Position numbers and translations under genes: made by a program. This document shows positions 42,002-51,660 of a DNA stretch of 64,000 bases, piece by piece. Position 1 is the stretch's first letter, and every line of letters starts with the position of its first letter. Under the pieces are notes generated by a model. It had not been told where the DNA came from and made no database searches. It saw only the letters and a program-made list of their open reading frames with translations. This stretch comes from Marivita sp046592965 (GTDB lineage Bacteria > Pseudomonadota > Alphaproteobacteria > Rhodobacterales > Rhodobacteraceae): contig NZ_JBISBV010000002.1 of assembly GCF_046592965.1 (NCBI RefSeq), positions 434,001-498,000 on the forward strand, read 5' to 3'.

Positions 42002-43384
42002 TCAGCCACGGGGCAGCCACAAGACGATCTCAGGGAAGGCAAACAGCAAACCGATTGCAATCAGCTGCAAGACGACAAACGGAATGATACCGCGATAGAT
42101 GGCGCTGGTGGGCAGGCTGTTGGGTGCGACGCCGCGCAGGTAGAAGAGTGCAAATCCGAACGGCGGTGTGAGGAACGAGGTCTGCAAATTGACCCCGACC
42201 ATCACGCCAAGCCAAATCGGATCAATATCCAGCGCGAGCAGCACGGGGGCGGTGATCGGGATCACGATGAAGATGATTTCGAACGTATCGAGGATGAACC
42301 CCAGCACGAACATGATCGCCATGACCACGATCATCGCCGTTATCGCACCACCCGGCAGCGACGTGAGCACCGAGTGCACCAGATTGTCGCCGCCCATCAG
42401 GCGGAACACGATGGAGAACACGCTTGCGCCAAACAGGATGATGAACACCATCGACGTGATTGTCGCCGTTGCGATCACGACTTGCGTCAGTATCTCCAGA
42501 GACAGTCGCCAGCGCAGTGCCGCCAGAAGCATCGCGCCGACGGCACCGACAGACGCCGCCTCGGTCGGTGTTGCAATACCTCCAAGGATCGAGCCGAGCA
42601 CTGCCAAGATCAGCAACAGAGGCGGCACGAGCGCCACCGCAACCTCGCGCCACAGACCGCTGCGTTCTTCGTAAGGCACCGGCGTTGCGGGGCAACTGTC
42701 GGGATCGGTGATCGCCTTGAAGATGACATAGCCCGCATAAAGCCCGACAAGCAGAACACCGGGCAGCAGTGCTCCGGCAAAAAGATCGCCTACGGAGACC
42801 GGAACCGGCGCGAAATTGCCCTTTTCCATCTGCACCTGCGAATTGATCCCGGACAGCATGTCGCCCATGAAGATCAGGACCGTGGAGGGGGGAATGATCT
42901 GGCCCAACGTGCCTGAAGCGCAGATAACGCCGGTCGCCAGTTTCGGATCATAACCGGCGCGCAACATCGCAGGCAGGGAAATCAGCCCCATCGTCACGAC
43001 CGTGGCCCCGACCACCCCGGTGGAGGCCGCAAGCATCGCACCAACCATCACCACCGACAGACCGAGACCACCGCGCAGGTTCCCGAACAGTTTTGACATC
43101 GTCAGGAGCAATTGCTCGGCGATGCCGGATTTTTCCAGCATCACACCCATGAAGATGAATAGCGGCACCGCCACCAAAACCTCGCTCGACATGAAGCCGA
43201 TATAGCGGTTCGGCAAACTGCCAAGGTTGGAGGGATCAAAGACGCCAAAGTTCCAGCCGACAAGACCGAAGAGCAGCGACACGCCCGCAAGAGTGAACGC
43301 GACTGGGAAGCCCAGCATCAGGAAGCCGATGATGCCAAAGAACATCAGACTGGCGAGAATCTCGCCCAGCAGAACCGGATCCAT
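42002..43384 (-). CDS. dctM: TRAP transporter large permease (DctM)
   Basis: 460 residues with about 12 helices. GFPVAFTLAGVSLLFGLVGW, VAVPLFIFMGVMLEKSGIAE and GVVGATVVTMGLISLPAMLR are conserved DctM segments, as is FLTPPFGFALFYLRGVAP near the end. It couples uptake to a sodium gradient. The ATG overlaps the dctQ stop (TGATG); a GTG one codon upstream is possible. Confidence 0.94.
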   Translation of the reverse strand: MDPVLLGEILASLMFFGIIGFLMLGFPVAFTLAGVSLLFGLVGWNFGVFDPSNLGSLPNRYIGFMSSEVLVAVPLFIFMGVMLEKSGIAEQLLLTMSKLFGNLRGGLGLSVVMVGAMLAASTGVVGATVVTMGLISLPAMLRAGYDPKLATGVICASGTLGQIIPPSTVLIFMGDMLSGINSQVQMEKGNFAPVPVSVGDLFAGALLPGVLLVGLYAGYVIFKAITDPDSCPATPVPYEERSGLWREVAVALVPPLLLILAVLGSILGGIATPTEAASVGAVGAMLLAALRWRLSLEILTQVVIATATITSMVFIILFGASVFSIVFRLMGGDNLVHSVLTSLPGGAITAMIVVMAIMFVLGFILDTFEIIFIVIPITAPVLLALDIDPIWLGVMVGVNLQTSFLTPPFGFALFYLRGVAPNSLPTSAIYRGIIPFVVLQLIAIGLLFAFPEIVLWLPRG

Positions 43385-43956
43385 CACAATGTCCCTTCAA
43401 GAGAGGCATCTTCATCCGGCGGATAGCGCAAGTGCTCTGGCAGCAGGTCTTCACGATCGGCCAGCACCAGAGTCGCGCGCAGGGCCATGGCGATACCTTG
43501 CAAGGCGACCAGAACGGCAAAGACAATGATGAACGATTTCAGGACATAGAGACCCGGCATTCCGCCAACATTCGACGACCCTTCCATGTAGCTCCAGGAG
43601 CGCGCGACGAAGGGCCATGAGTAGACCAGAACGACGCCCATGAAGGGCAGCAGAAAGACCACCACGCCGATGAGGTCGATGACGGCCTTCTTTCGGATGC
43701 TGGCGGGCCGGTAGAAAATATCGACCCGCACATGGTCACCGCGCAAGAGCGCAAAGCCGGCGACAGCGGTGAACATCGCGCCGTTGAGCCAGATATAAAG
43801 ATCACGCAGCCACAAATAGCTGATACCGAACACGTATCGCTGCACCACGACCGTGAAACACGCGATCACGATCCCCAGGGCGAGCCAGGAGGCGGTGCGT
43901 CCGACAAAGGCGTTGATGGCGCTGATGATGCGTATTGCGTTGGCTATGGCCTGCAT
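43384..43956 (-). CDS. dctQ: TRAP transporter small permease (DctQ)
   Basis: 190 residues, four helices. ASWLALGIVIACFTVVVQRY, ISYLWLRDLYIWLNGAMFTA and FALLRGDHVRVDIFYRPASI (the typical HVRVD motif of DctQ) identify it. It bridges the binding protein and DctM. The ATG three codons into the longer frame has better GAGG spacing. Confidence 0.9.
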   Translation of the reverse strand: MQAIANAIRIISAINAFVGRTASWLALGIVIACFTVVVQRYVFGISYLWLRDLYIWLNGAMFTAVAGFALLRGDHVRVDIFYRPASIRKKAVIDLIGVVVFLLPFMGVVLVYSWPFVARSWSYMEGSSNVGGMPGLYVLKSFIIVFAVLVALQGIAMALRATLVLADREDLLPEHLRYPPDEDASLEGTL

Positions 43957-44060
43957 GACCCTCATTCTCCTATCGCGACGTCACCTGCCTTTGTCACGAT
44001 TTTTTGCGTCGGACAACTGGAAGCGAGCCTGTTGGAAGACCATCTTGCCGGATCAAGTTT

Positions 44061-44768
44061 CTAGAGTTCGATCCGGATATCATGTATCCACAGCTTTGGC
44101 GGCCTTGACAGAACGAAGACCACAACATCCGCCAGATCATCGGGTTCGGTGAAAATGTGGTTCGGGACATCCTCACCGGCCTTGGCGAACATATCCGTGT
44201 TGGTGCCTGACTGATAAACGCCACCAACACGCACACCGGTGGTTTCCTCGTCTGCTTTCAACACTTCGGTAAATCCGCGCACGCCAAATTTGGTGGCGGT
44301 GTAAACCGATTGCCCGGCCTGCGCGACGACGCCGGATTTCGAGACGATGTTCAGGACGATGCCTTCGTCGTTATCCCGCAGCGCCGGAAGCGCGGCCTGT
44401 GTGATCTGCATCAGACCAGTGAGGTTGGTCTGAACCGTTGCCTGTAAGGTTTCGGACGGGATTGTATCGAGCGGCCCGGTTTTGTGCCAGATGCCGGCAT
44501 TGTTGATCAGGATGTCCAGTCCGCCGAAGGTCTCTGTCACCTTTTCGACAGCCGCAAGAATCGCGTCATGGTCCTGAAGATCGCATTCGATTCCGATTGC
44601 ATGCTTGGCACCGGCAGATGTGCATTCCGACTCAACGCGGCGCAGGCGATCGGTGTCACGGCCCAAAATCGCCAGTTGCGTTCCCGCGGCGGCAAGTTTC
44701 AGGCAGATATGCCGCCCGATCCCATCGCTGCCACCCGTGACAATAACGCGCTTGTTCGTCAAATCCAT
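44061..44768 (-). CDS. Short-chain dehydrogenase/reductase
   Basis: 235 residues, classical SDR. The cofactor motif is TGGSDGIG near residue 11, NNAGIW marks the central strand, and the catalytic Ser-Tyr-Lys are in NIVSKSGVVAQAGQSVYTAT plus K. The C-terminus is slightly short of the usual 245-250. AGGAGA precedes the ATG. Substrate unknown; it is divergent from the catalase gene. Confidence 0.88.
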   Translation of the reverse strand: MDLTNKRVIVTGGSDGIGRHICLKLAAAGTQLAILGRDTDRLRRVESECTSAGAKHAIGIECDLQDHDAILAAVEKVTETFGGLDILINNAGIWHKTGPLDTIPSETLQATVQTNLTGLMQITQAALPALRDNDEGIVLNIVSKSGVVAQAGQSVYTATKFGVRGFTEVLKADEETTGVRVGGVYQSGTNTDMFAKAGEDVPNHIFTEPDDLADVVVFVLSRPPKLWIHDIRIEL

Positions 44769-45089
44769 GAAGTTCTCCTGTGATGCGCCGCAAGTCTGTC
44801 ACTTGTCCTACCGTCGAGGTAGCGTATTCGGCTGGATTGAAGCCGACCCTAAGAGGCACACCGCTTGCGATACAAGGGAGCAGTGACAAAGTGGCATCTT
44901 CGGTCGCGGGTCAGCGGGATGGTCAAACCGCGAAATCGCGCTATACCTTTGATCGACGGCGCAGAAAATTTTCGTTAATCTGCGAGCGACGACTCTTGGA
45001 TTGACGTCCGTTAATGCTTCACAACGCCGGATCAGGGATTCGGTGTCGTGACCGCACTGCAATCCACCAGACTTTAAGGAGATGTTTCC
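44769..45089. other. Divergent promoter region between the SDR and the catalase
   Basis: 321 bases with no gene that I can support. TTGATC at about 44956 followed by an A/T-rich stretch and GTTAAT is a weak promoter candidate for the catalase gene. No match to an OxyR-type site was seen. Confidence 0.4.
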
Positions 45090-46565
45090 ATGTCAGACAA
45101 TGATCACTACAAAATCACGCCAACTGGTCATTCCACCACCGGATCGGGCGCACCGGCGCAAAGTGATCGCAATTCACTGACCATTGGCGCTGACGGGCCG
45201 ATCGTTTTGCAGGATGTGCATTTTCTTGAGCAGATGGCGCATTTCAACCGTGAGAAGGTTCCAGAGCGTCAACCCCATGCCAAGGGTGCAGGCGCCTTCG
45301 GAACGTTCGAGACAACCGAGGACGTGTCGCGCTACACCAAGGCATCGCTGTTCCAGAAAGGGGCCAGCACCGACATGCTGGCACGCTTTTCGACAGTCGC
45401 CGGCGAGATGGGCAGCCCGGACACCTGGCGCGATGTGCGTGGGTTTTCGCTGAAGTTCTATACCGACGAAGGAAATTACGACCTCGTCGGAAACAACACT
45501 CCGATTTTCTTCGTGCGCGACCCGATGAAGTTTCCTCACTTCATCCGCAGCCAGAAGCGGCTTCCGGATTCCGGCCTGCGTGACAATCATATGCAGTGGG
45601 ATTTCTGGACCAACAACCCGGAAAGCGCCCATCAGGTGACCTACCTCATGGGCGTGCGCGGCCTGCCGCGGACCTGGCGGCACATGAACGGCTACGGGTC
45701 GCATACCTACATGTGGGTGAACGCCGACGGCGAAAGGTTCTGGGTGAAATACCACTTCCACACCGAACAGGGCATGGAGTTTTTCACCAACGAGGAAGCT
45801 GCCGCCATGTCCGGGGCGGATGCCGATTTCCACCGCCGCGATTTGTTCGATGCGATCGGACGCGGCGAGCATCCAAGCTGGATCATGTCGGTCCAGGTCA
45901 TGCCATATGAAGAGGGCAAGACCTATCGCTTGAATCCGTTCGACCTGACAAAGACATGGCCGCACGCCGATTATCCGCTGATCAGGGTCGGAAAAATGAC
46001 CCTCAACCGGAACCCCGAAAACTTCTTTGCCCAGATCGAACAGGCGGCGTTTTCGCCGGGCAACACGGTTCCGGGCATTGGTCTGTCGCCGGACAAGATG
46101 TTGCAGGGCCGCGCGTTCGCCTATGCCGATGCACAGCGCAACCGGATCGGCGTCAACTTCCATCAACTGCCGGTGAACCAACCGAAGGTGCCGGTCAACA
46201 CCTATATGTTCGACGGACAGATGGCCTATCACCACACCGGCAACGCGCCTGTCTACGTGCCCAACAGCGGTGATCGCCCGTGGGCTGACGAAGAGGGGCC
46301 GATGGACGATGGTTGGGAAGCCGATGGCGAGATGGTCCGCAGCGCATACAATCTGCGCCCTGACGATGACGATTTCAGCCAGCCGGGCACTCTGGTGCGC
46401 GACGTGTTCGATGACGAGGAGAGAGCAAAGCTGGTTGATCAGGTCGCAGCCAGCCTGTCCGGCGTGCGCGAGCCGGTGTTGGGCCGCGCCTTCGAATACT
46501 GGAAGAATATCGACGGCGATGTCGGCGCGCGGATCGAAGACAAGGTGCGCAGCGCGGACATGTGA
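45090..46565 (+). CDS. Catalase, small-subunit heme type
   Basis: 491 residues, clade 3 size. It converts hydrogen peroxide to water and oxygen. The catalytic His is in RQPHAKGAGAFGTFE and the Asn in NNTPIFFVRDPMKFPHFI. The proximal heme Tyr lies in GRAFAYADAQRNRIG. HMNGYGSHTYMWVNADGERF is typical of the clade. AAGGAG precedes the ATG. It is monocistronic with a strong terminator. Confidence 0.95.
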   Translation: MSDNDHYKITPTGHSTTGSGAPAQSDRNSLTIGADGPIVLQDVHFLEQMAHFNREKVPERQPHAKGAGAFGTFETTEDVSRYTKASLFQKGASTDMLARFSTVAGEMGSPDTWRDVRGFSLKFYTDEGNYDLVGNNTPIFFVRDPMKFPHFIRSQKRLPDSGLRDNHMQWDFWTNNPESAHQVTYLMGVRGLPRTWRHMNGYGSHTYMWVNADGERFWVKYHFHTEQGMEFFTNEEAAAMSGADADFHRRDLFDAIGRGEHPSWIMSVQVMPYEEGKTYRLNPFDLTKTWPHADYPLIRVGKMTLNRNPENFFAQIEQAAFSPGNTVPGIGLSPDKMLQGRAFAYADAQRNRIGVNFHQLPVNQPKVPVNTYMFDGQMAYHHTGNAPVYVPNSGDRPWADEEGPMDDGWEADGEMVRSAYNLRPDDDDFSQPGTLVRDVFDDEERAKLVDQVAASLSGVREPVLGRAFEYWKNIDGDVGARIEDKVRSADM

Positions 46566-46615
46566 GCGATGCACACCGTTTCGGCGTCAAGGCCGGACGA
46601 TACGTGATTACATCA

Positions 46616-46648
46616 GGGGCCGGAGCGGAATACCACCGCTCCGGCCCC
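46616..46648. terminator. Bidirectional terminator between catalase and RND genes
   Basis: A perfect 13-base stem (46616-46628 with 46636-46648) and 7-base loop, between two convergent genes and ending 2 bases before the RND stop codon. Confidence 0.75.
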
Positions 46649-46650
46649 GT

Positions 46651-49600
46651 CTATTGTGCGTCGCGTGTCCTGGTGTTTTCGAGACCCTCCGCAGGCGCAG
46701 TCTTTCGACTTGGCCGTATGTCTTGCAGCACCGCATAGAACGCCGGCAGGACGACGAGGATCAAGACCGTTGCAGCCAGCAGGCCAAAGACAACCGAGAT
46801 GACAAGCGGTTTCAGAGTCTGCGCTTGCGTCGAGCTTTCCAGCAGGAGCGGCGCCATGCCCATGATCGTGGTCGACACAGACACGAATATCGGGCGGAAG
46901 CGGGCGCGCACCGCTTGACCGGCCGCCTCCGATGCGGGCAAGCCTTCGGCGCGTCGGGTGTTGATGACGCCGACCAACAGGATCGCGTTATTGACCACGA
47001 TCCCGGCCAGTGACGCCGCCCCCACGAGCGATGGCATCGAGATATTGTAGCCCATCAGTGCATGGCCCCAGATCACCCCGAGAAACGCCAGCGGGATGGT
47101 GATCATCACGATCAGCGGTTCGACGTAGCTGCGAAACTGGAAACTGAGAACGAGGTAAATCCCGATCAGCCCGATGACGAAGCCGCGCAGGATCGAAGCG
47201 ACCGTCTCTGCCGAATTCGCGGCTTGCCCGCCAATGTCAAATCGAAGCCCCGGCGTGGTGAGGGCAAGCTCTTTCAGGAATCCGTCGGCCAGTCGCGCGG
47301 TGATGGCGTCGGCATTGCCGATCCGGCCGTCGACATCTGCCGCCACCGTGAGCGTGCGCTGGCCATTGCGGCGGCTGATGCTGCCCCAGCCGCGCGCGTC
47401 CTCGATCTGCGCGATGCTGGCCAGTGGCACGGTCCCGCCAGCGGGCAGGGCAATTTCCAACTCCGAAAGATCGGCGCGTGTGGCGCGGTCATCGTCCGCG
47501 AGCAGCACTTCCAGATCCCATGCCAGATCGCCGCGACGAATTTCAGTCAACTGGGTGCCAAGAAATGCTGCGCGCACCTGTCCTGCGACATCCGATGCGG
47601 TCAGTCCCAACGCCTCGGCACCGGGCGACAGGGACAGGTGCAATTCCGGCGCGCCGGGGCGCAAATCGACAATTGCGTTTCGCACGCCGGCATAGGTTTC
47701 AAGTTCGGCCAGTGTCGCGCGGCCCGCGGTTTCCAGTGTCGTGAGGTCGCGATGGCTCAGACGCAGTTCAACGGCGATCCCTTGCGGGCCGATGCCTGGT
47801 TCGGTGAGGATCAGCGACGTGACGCCGGGCAGGGGGCCGATCTCGGCGCGCCAGAGCGTGACAATATCGTCCAGAGTACTGCTGCGCGTTTCGGCGCCCA
47901 GCAAGTCGACTGCGACGGTGGCCACATGAGTTCCGGTTTCGTTTGCGGACAGGTTGCGGCCCAGACGGGTGATACGGCGCGTCACCAGCGGCGTCTCGTC
48001 CGGTTGCTGGGGCGTGAGTTCGGCATTGACCCGATCTAGCGCCGCCTCGACCTGCGCCACTGCCTCACTGGTGCGTGCCAACGGGGTTCCGGCGGGCAAC
48101 AGCAATCGCGCCTCAAGAACATCGCCGTCGATTTCGGGCATCGCCTCGCGTTTGACGATCCCGCCACCCAGCGCTCCGACCGTGACGATCAGCGCGCCGA
48201 TGGCGAGTCCGGCAACCAGCCAGCGCCAGCGGATCGCCGCATCCGCCAGACGTCCGACGCCGCGTTCCCGCACGATGTCGAAACCGTGGTCAAAGCGGGC
48301 GCGAAACCGCGATGGCGCCGTGTCCTTCAGCCCGCTCTTGAGGTGGTGCGGAAGGATCAGGAACGCCTCGATCAGCGACGCAGCCAGTGCCGCCAGCAAG
48401 ACCACCGGCAACACTTCAAGCACCGCGCCAAGTTCTCCGGCAAGGAAGGCCAGCGGCAGGAATACGGCAAAGGTTGTCAGGAACGACGAAATCACACCCG
48501 GTGCCACAGCGCCAACACCGGCAACGACGTTTTCGATCGTCGCGCCCTTTGCGGAATGCACGGCGATCGAATCCGCGATCACGATGGAATCGTCCATCAC
48601 GATCCCGATTGCCATCAGCAACGCCACCAGCGTCATCATGTTCAGGCTCAGCCCTGTCAGCCCCATCCAGACGAACGCGCCGGCAAAGGCGACCGGCAGG
48701 CCCATCGCGGCCCAAACGGCAAAGCCGGGCCGGAAGAACAGGCTCATCACGGCGACGACCAGAACCAGACCGATCACTCCGTTCTGCACCAGCATCAACA
48801 ACCGCTCGCGGATGATCGACGTGACATCCTGCACCACCTCGATGCGGATCGCGTCAGGCAGGCGCACGGTTTCGGAGTCCACCAGCGCGGTCACGGCGTC
48901 CAGAACGCGCAAGGCGTCGGCATCCAGCCCCTTCGTGACGTCGATCAGGATCGCCGGAGTGCCATCGACGGTGGCACGGTCGAAAGTCGGCTCAAAGCGC
49001 TCCTCGATGACAGCCAGATCTCCGAGGGTCAGCGTCGCCCCGTTGGGCATTACAAGAACCGGAACCGTTGCCAATGCGGCTGCGGTGTCGTGGTCCGCGC
49101 TGAAGCGCAAGGTCCGGTCGGTTCCGGCACCTTCCAGCGTCCCGGCAGGAAGATCAATGTTCTGGCTGGCGATCGCGTTGGCAAGGGCGGCCGGCGTCAG
49201 GCCGTGACTGTCAAGCACGGCGCGTTGTGCGGTCACGCTGAGCGTGCGCGTGCCCAGTCCGCTGCGGTTGACGGTCGCCACACCGGGCAGCGCGGTCAAC
49301 TCATCCGACAGCGCATCGGCGTAGACATCGAGTTCGTGCAAGGGAAGCAGGCCCGAAATGGCAACTGAGGTCACTGGATCAGAGCGGTGCAACTCGCGCA
49401 CGATTGCCGGATCGGCGCGTTCGGGAAAGGTGTCGATGGCCGAAACCTCGGTGCGGAGCGAATTCACGAACCGCAACGGATCGTTGCCGGACGCCATCGT
49501 GGCAACCGCTTGCGCGCGCCCGGTCTGGGCCGTGCAAGTGAAGGTCTCGAGAGCTTCGACGCCCTGCACCCCGTCCCAAAGCGGCGCGCAGATCGCGCTC

Positions 49601-49773
49601 TCGACGTCCTCGGCGCTGGCGCCGCGATAGGTGACGGTGATCGCGGCTTCGGTGGCGCGGAAATCCGGGAATGTCTCGCGCAGGAGCCCCGGCGCGGCAA
49701 AGACACCGGCGGCGAGGATCAACAGGAGCAACAGGTTGCCCGCTGTCGGGTGACCAGTGAACCAGCGGATCAT
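46651..49773 (-). CDS. RND-family efflux permease (inner membrane pump)
   Basis: 1040 residues, usual HAE-RND size. The first helix is AGNLLLLLILAAGVFAAPGL, followed by a large periplasmic loop with RGASAEDVESAICAPLWDG. The central helices include GIVMDDSIVIADSIAVHSAK with the acidic proton-relay residues, and SFQFRSYVEPLIVMITIPLA belongs to the second half. It forms a trimeric proton-driven pump with the adaptor encoded just upstream (ATGA overlap). No outer-membrane channel gene is present. Substrates unknown. Confidence 0.92.
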   Translation of the reverse strand: MIRWFTGHPTAGNLLLLLILAAGVFAAPGLLRETFPDFRATEAAITVTYRGASAEDVESAICAPLWDGVQGVEALETFTCTAQTGRAQAVATMASGNDPLRFVNSLRTEVSAIDTFPERADPAIVRELHRSDPVTSVAISGLLPLHELDVYADALSDELTALPGVATVNRSGLGTRTLSVTAQRAVLDSHGLTPAALANAIASQNIDLPAGTLEGAGTDRTLRFSADHDTAAALATVPVLVMPNGATLTLGDLAVIEERFEPTFDRATVDGTPAILIDVTKGLDADALRVLDAVTALVDSETVRLPDAIRIEVVQDVTSIIRERLLMLVQNGVIGLVLVVAVMSLFFRPGFAVWAAMGLPVAFAGAFVWMGLTGLSLNMMTLVALLMAIGIVMDDSIVIADSIAVHSAKGATIENVVAGVGAVAPGVISSFLTTFAVFLPLAFLAGELGAVLEVLPVVLLAALAASLIEAFLILPHHLKSGLKDTAPSRFRARFDHGFDIVRERGVGRLADAAIRWRWLVAGLAIGALIVTVGALGGGIVKREAMPEIDGDVLEARLLLPAGTPLARTSEAVAQVEAALDRVNAELTPQQPDETPLVTRRITRLGRNLSANETGTHVATVAVDLLGAETRSSTLDDIVTLWRAEIGPLPGVTSLILTEPGIGPQGIAVELRLSHRDLTTLETAGRATLAELETYAGVRNAIVDLRPGAPELHLSLSPGAEALGLTASDVAGQVRAAFLGTQLTEIRRGDLAWDLEVLLADDDRATRADLSELEIALPAGGTVPLASIAQIEDARGWGSISRRNGQRTLTVAADVDGRIGNADAITARLADGFLKELALTTPGLRFDIGGQAANSAETVASILRGFVIGLIGIYLVLSFQFRSYVEPLIVMITIPLAFLGVIWGHALMGYNISMPSLVGAASLAGIVVNNAILLVGVINTRRAEGLPASEAAGQAVRARFRPIFVSVSTTIMGMAPLLLESSTQAQTLKPLVISVVFGLLAATVLILVVLPAFYAVLQDIRPSRKTAPAEGLENTRTRDAQ

Positions 49774-51068
49774 TCCGCGGCCTCGATCGGGTTCAGCAGC
49801 AAGCCCGGGATCGCCGGTGAAACATCGTCAAGAAGAACCCGATCCCCGGCGGCAAGACCGTCCGTCAGTATCACACGTTCGTTTTGCCGGAAGGCTGCTG
49901 TGACCGGGCGCAGAGCCAGTTTGTTGTCGCCATCGACGATACGCACCATGCCGGAATGATAGGCGGATTCCGGAATCGCGATGCCTTGGCTCAGCGGGGC
50001 GCCCGACAGCGTCAATTGCACTTGCATGTTCGGCACCAAGGGCAGGCGTCGGGGCGGGTCAGCCCCGGCATAAGGCTCATCGACCGTCACCACCACTGGC
50101 ACCGTGCGTGCGCGGGCGTCCAGTGCGCCTTCGATCCGTGAAACCCGGGCGGGCCATTCCTGCGTCGGATCGGAGAGCGGGCTGAGAACGACATCGAGCG
50201 CGGTTGCCGGAATATCGCGCATCACCTCGGTCAGGGGTTTGTCGGACGGCAGATTGGCGATCAACCGGCGGAACGCGTCGAGCGGCAGATGCGCGACCAC
50301 TTCTGCGGTGGCGATCCCGTCGCCGCGGATCACGACCTGTCCGGGGGAAACCGTCTGGTACAGCTCGGCCGTCACCTCGGTCACGCGCACATCGAACGGG
50401 ATCGTCATGGTGGTACGAGACAATGAGCGTTGGGCGCTGTCGCGTGCGGCCGCGCTGCGCGCGGTTTGGGCGCTCAGTCGCGCCTCGCGGGATGGGACGA
50501 GGCTCAGCGTGTTTTCAAGTTCCGCGACCGTGCGGCGGGCAAGCAATGTGGCGCGCTCGGATTCGTCGGCCCGCGATTGCGGTACGGTGCCCTGTTCAGC
50601 AAGCGATCGCGTGCGCGTCAGATCGGCTTCTGCCAAGGCAAGGCGGTCTCGTTCCAGATCCAGAATGCGACTGGTGTTAGACTCCTCAGCCGACAATTGT
50701 GTTCGTTCGGCCTCGAGCGCTGCCAGATCGGCCTCGGCCTGCGCCAATGCCAGCTCGTAATCCGCAGGGTCGATGCGCAGAACTTCGGTTCCGGCCGTGA
50801 TAAGGCGTCCGGGTTCGAGATCCGGGTGCCGCCAGATCACCTCGCCCTGCACCTCGGCGACCGCAACCCACCTGTCGGCGGCGCGCAGGTTGCCCCAAGC
50901 GGTGACCGTCGGGCGTATCTCTTCGGGCGTGACCGCCACGACCCGCACCGGCAGCGCCGGACGCTCGCCGTCCACCTGTGACGGGCCGGGCGCGGTCGAT
51001 ATCATCCAGACCGCCACGGCTATACCAAGCGCGACAGGGGGAACGGCGAGGAGGGGAGCGAGGCGCAT
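49770..51068 (-). CDS. RND efflux periplasmic adaptor (membrane fusion protein)
   Basis: 432 residues. N-terminal anchor LLAVPPVALGIAVAVWMIST. A barrel-sandwich part contains WGNLRAADRWVAVAEVQGEV and ITAGTEVLRIDPADYELALA, then a long coiled coil (about residues 110-200), a beta-barrel and a membrane-proximal domain. It links the pump to an outer-membrane channel. It lies 6 bases after the cytochrome b561 gene. Confidence 0.9.
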   Translation of the reverse strand: MRLAPLLAVPPVALGIAVAVWMISTAPGPSQVDGERPALPVRVVAVTPEEIRPTVTAWGNLRAADRWVAVAEVQGEVIWRHPDLEPGRLITAGTEVLRIDPADYELALAQAEADLAALEAERTQLSAEESNTSRILDLERDRLALAEADLTRTRSLAEQGTVPQSRADESERATLLARRTVAELENTLSLVPSREARLSAQTARSAAARDSAQRSLSRTTMTIPFDVRVTEVTAELYQTVSPGQVVIRGDGIATAEVVAHLPLDAFRRLIANLPSDKPLTEVMRDIPATALDVVLSPLSDPTQEWPARVSRIEGALDARARTVPVVVTVDEPYAGADPPRRLPLVPNMQVQLTLSGAPLSQGIAIPESAYHSGMVRIVDGDNKLALRPVTAAFRQNERVILTDGLAAGDRVLLDDVSPAIPGLLLNPIEAAE

Positions 51069-51074
51069 AAGTGG

Positions 51075-51563
51075 TCAGCCCTGCACGCGGCGCATCCGCG
51101 CCATCGTGCCGTCGCGCAAGATAAACTGGTGATACAGTGCGCCGACCACGTGCAGTGCGATCAAGGCCAGCAGGATGATCTTCAAGATGTTATGGCCCTG
51201 TGCTGCCAGATCAACGCCGCCGAACCACGCGACTGCGCCGCTGAGGGGCATCAGGATCATCAGAGCGTACAATCCAAGATGGGTCAGCTTGGCGATCACG
51301 CCCTGGACCCTGCTGGATTCGATGGCGGCCGGAACACCGTGCCGCGACCGCAAGCCAAGCCGCCAGAGCGCCAGCAAGAACACCAGCGCGCCGCCGGCGA
51401 CATGGGCCAGAACCAACAGGTCGAACCCGGCCTCGCCGCCTTCGGTCAGTCGTTGCCACGCATCCGACATGGCGTCCTTGAACAGATATTGCTGCGCGAT
51501 GAGTGCAAAAACCACCCAGTGCAACACGATTTGCGTGCGGGAATATGATGTTGAAACAGCCAT
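51075..51563 (-). CDS. Cytochrome b561-type membrane protein
   Basis: 162 residues, four helices. The heme-ligand His candidates are in TQIVLHWVVFALIAQQYLF, LLVLAHVAGGAL, KLTHLGLYALM and ALIALHVVGALYHQFILRDG, the standard b561 pattern; the RDGTMARM ending is common in the family. It moves electrons from quinol or to periplasmic acceptors. AAGGA precedes the ATG used; the longer open frame overlaps the TetR gene antisense. It is the first gene of the efflux operon. Confidence 0.85.
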   Translation of the reverse strand: MAVSTSYSRTQIVLHWVVFALIAQQYLFKDAMSDAWQRLTEGGEAGFDLLVLAHVAGGALVFLLALWRLGLRSRHGVPAAIESSRVQGVIAKLTHLGLYALMILMPLSGAVAWFGGVDLAAQGHNILKIILLALIALHVVGALYHQFILRDGTMARMRRVQG

Positions 51564-51626
51564 GGCAGGTGTCCTTCGCTCGGGTGCCGGAATGCTGTGG
51601 CAGGTATTGATTTGCGGTGAAGTATA

Positions 51627-51648
51627 TGTTAGTGAGTTATAACTAACA
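51627..51648. promoter_or_regulatory. Palindromic operator between the TetR gene and the efflux operon
   Basis: TGTTAGT (51627-51633) and ACTAACA (51642-51648), perfect 7+7 dyad with an 8-base spacer, 12 bases before the TetR start codon and 63 bases before the divergent b561 start. Well placed for autoregulation and repression of the efflux operon. Confidence 0.65.
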
Positions 51649-51660
51649 AGGGAAAATCGT

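Noticed and set aside
44769..45089. OxyR site or riboswitch before the catalase
   Set aside because: No matching ATAG-spaced motif and no convincing structured leader.
45174..46574. 466-codon open frame antisense to the catalase gene
   Set aside because: Shadow of a conserved gene; His/Arg-rich translation with no domain.
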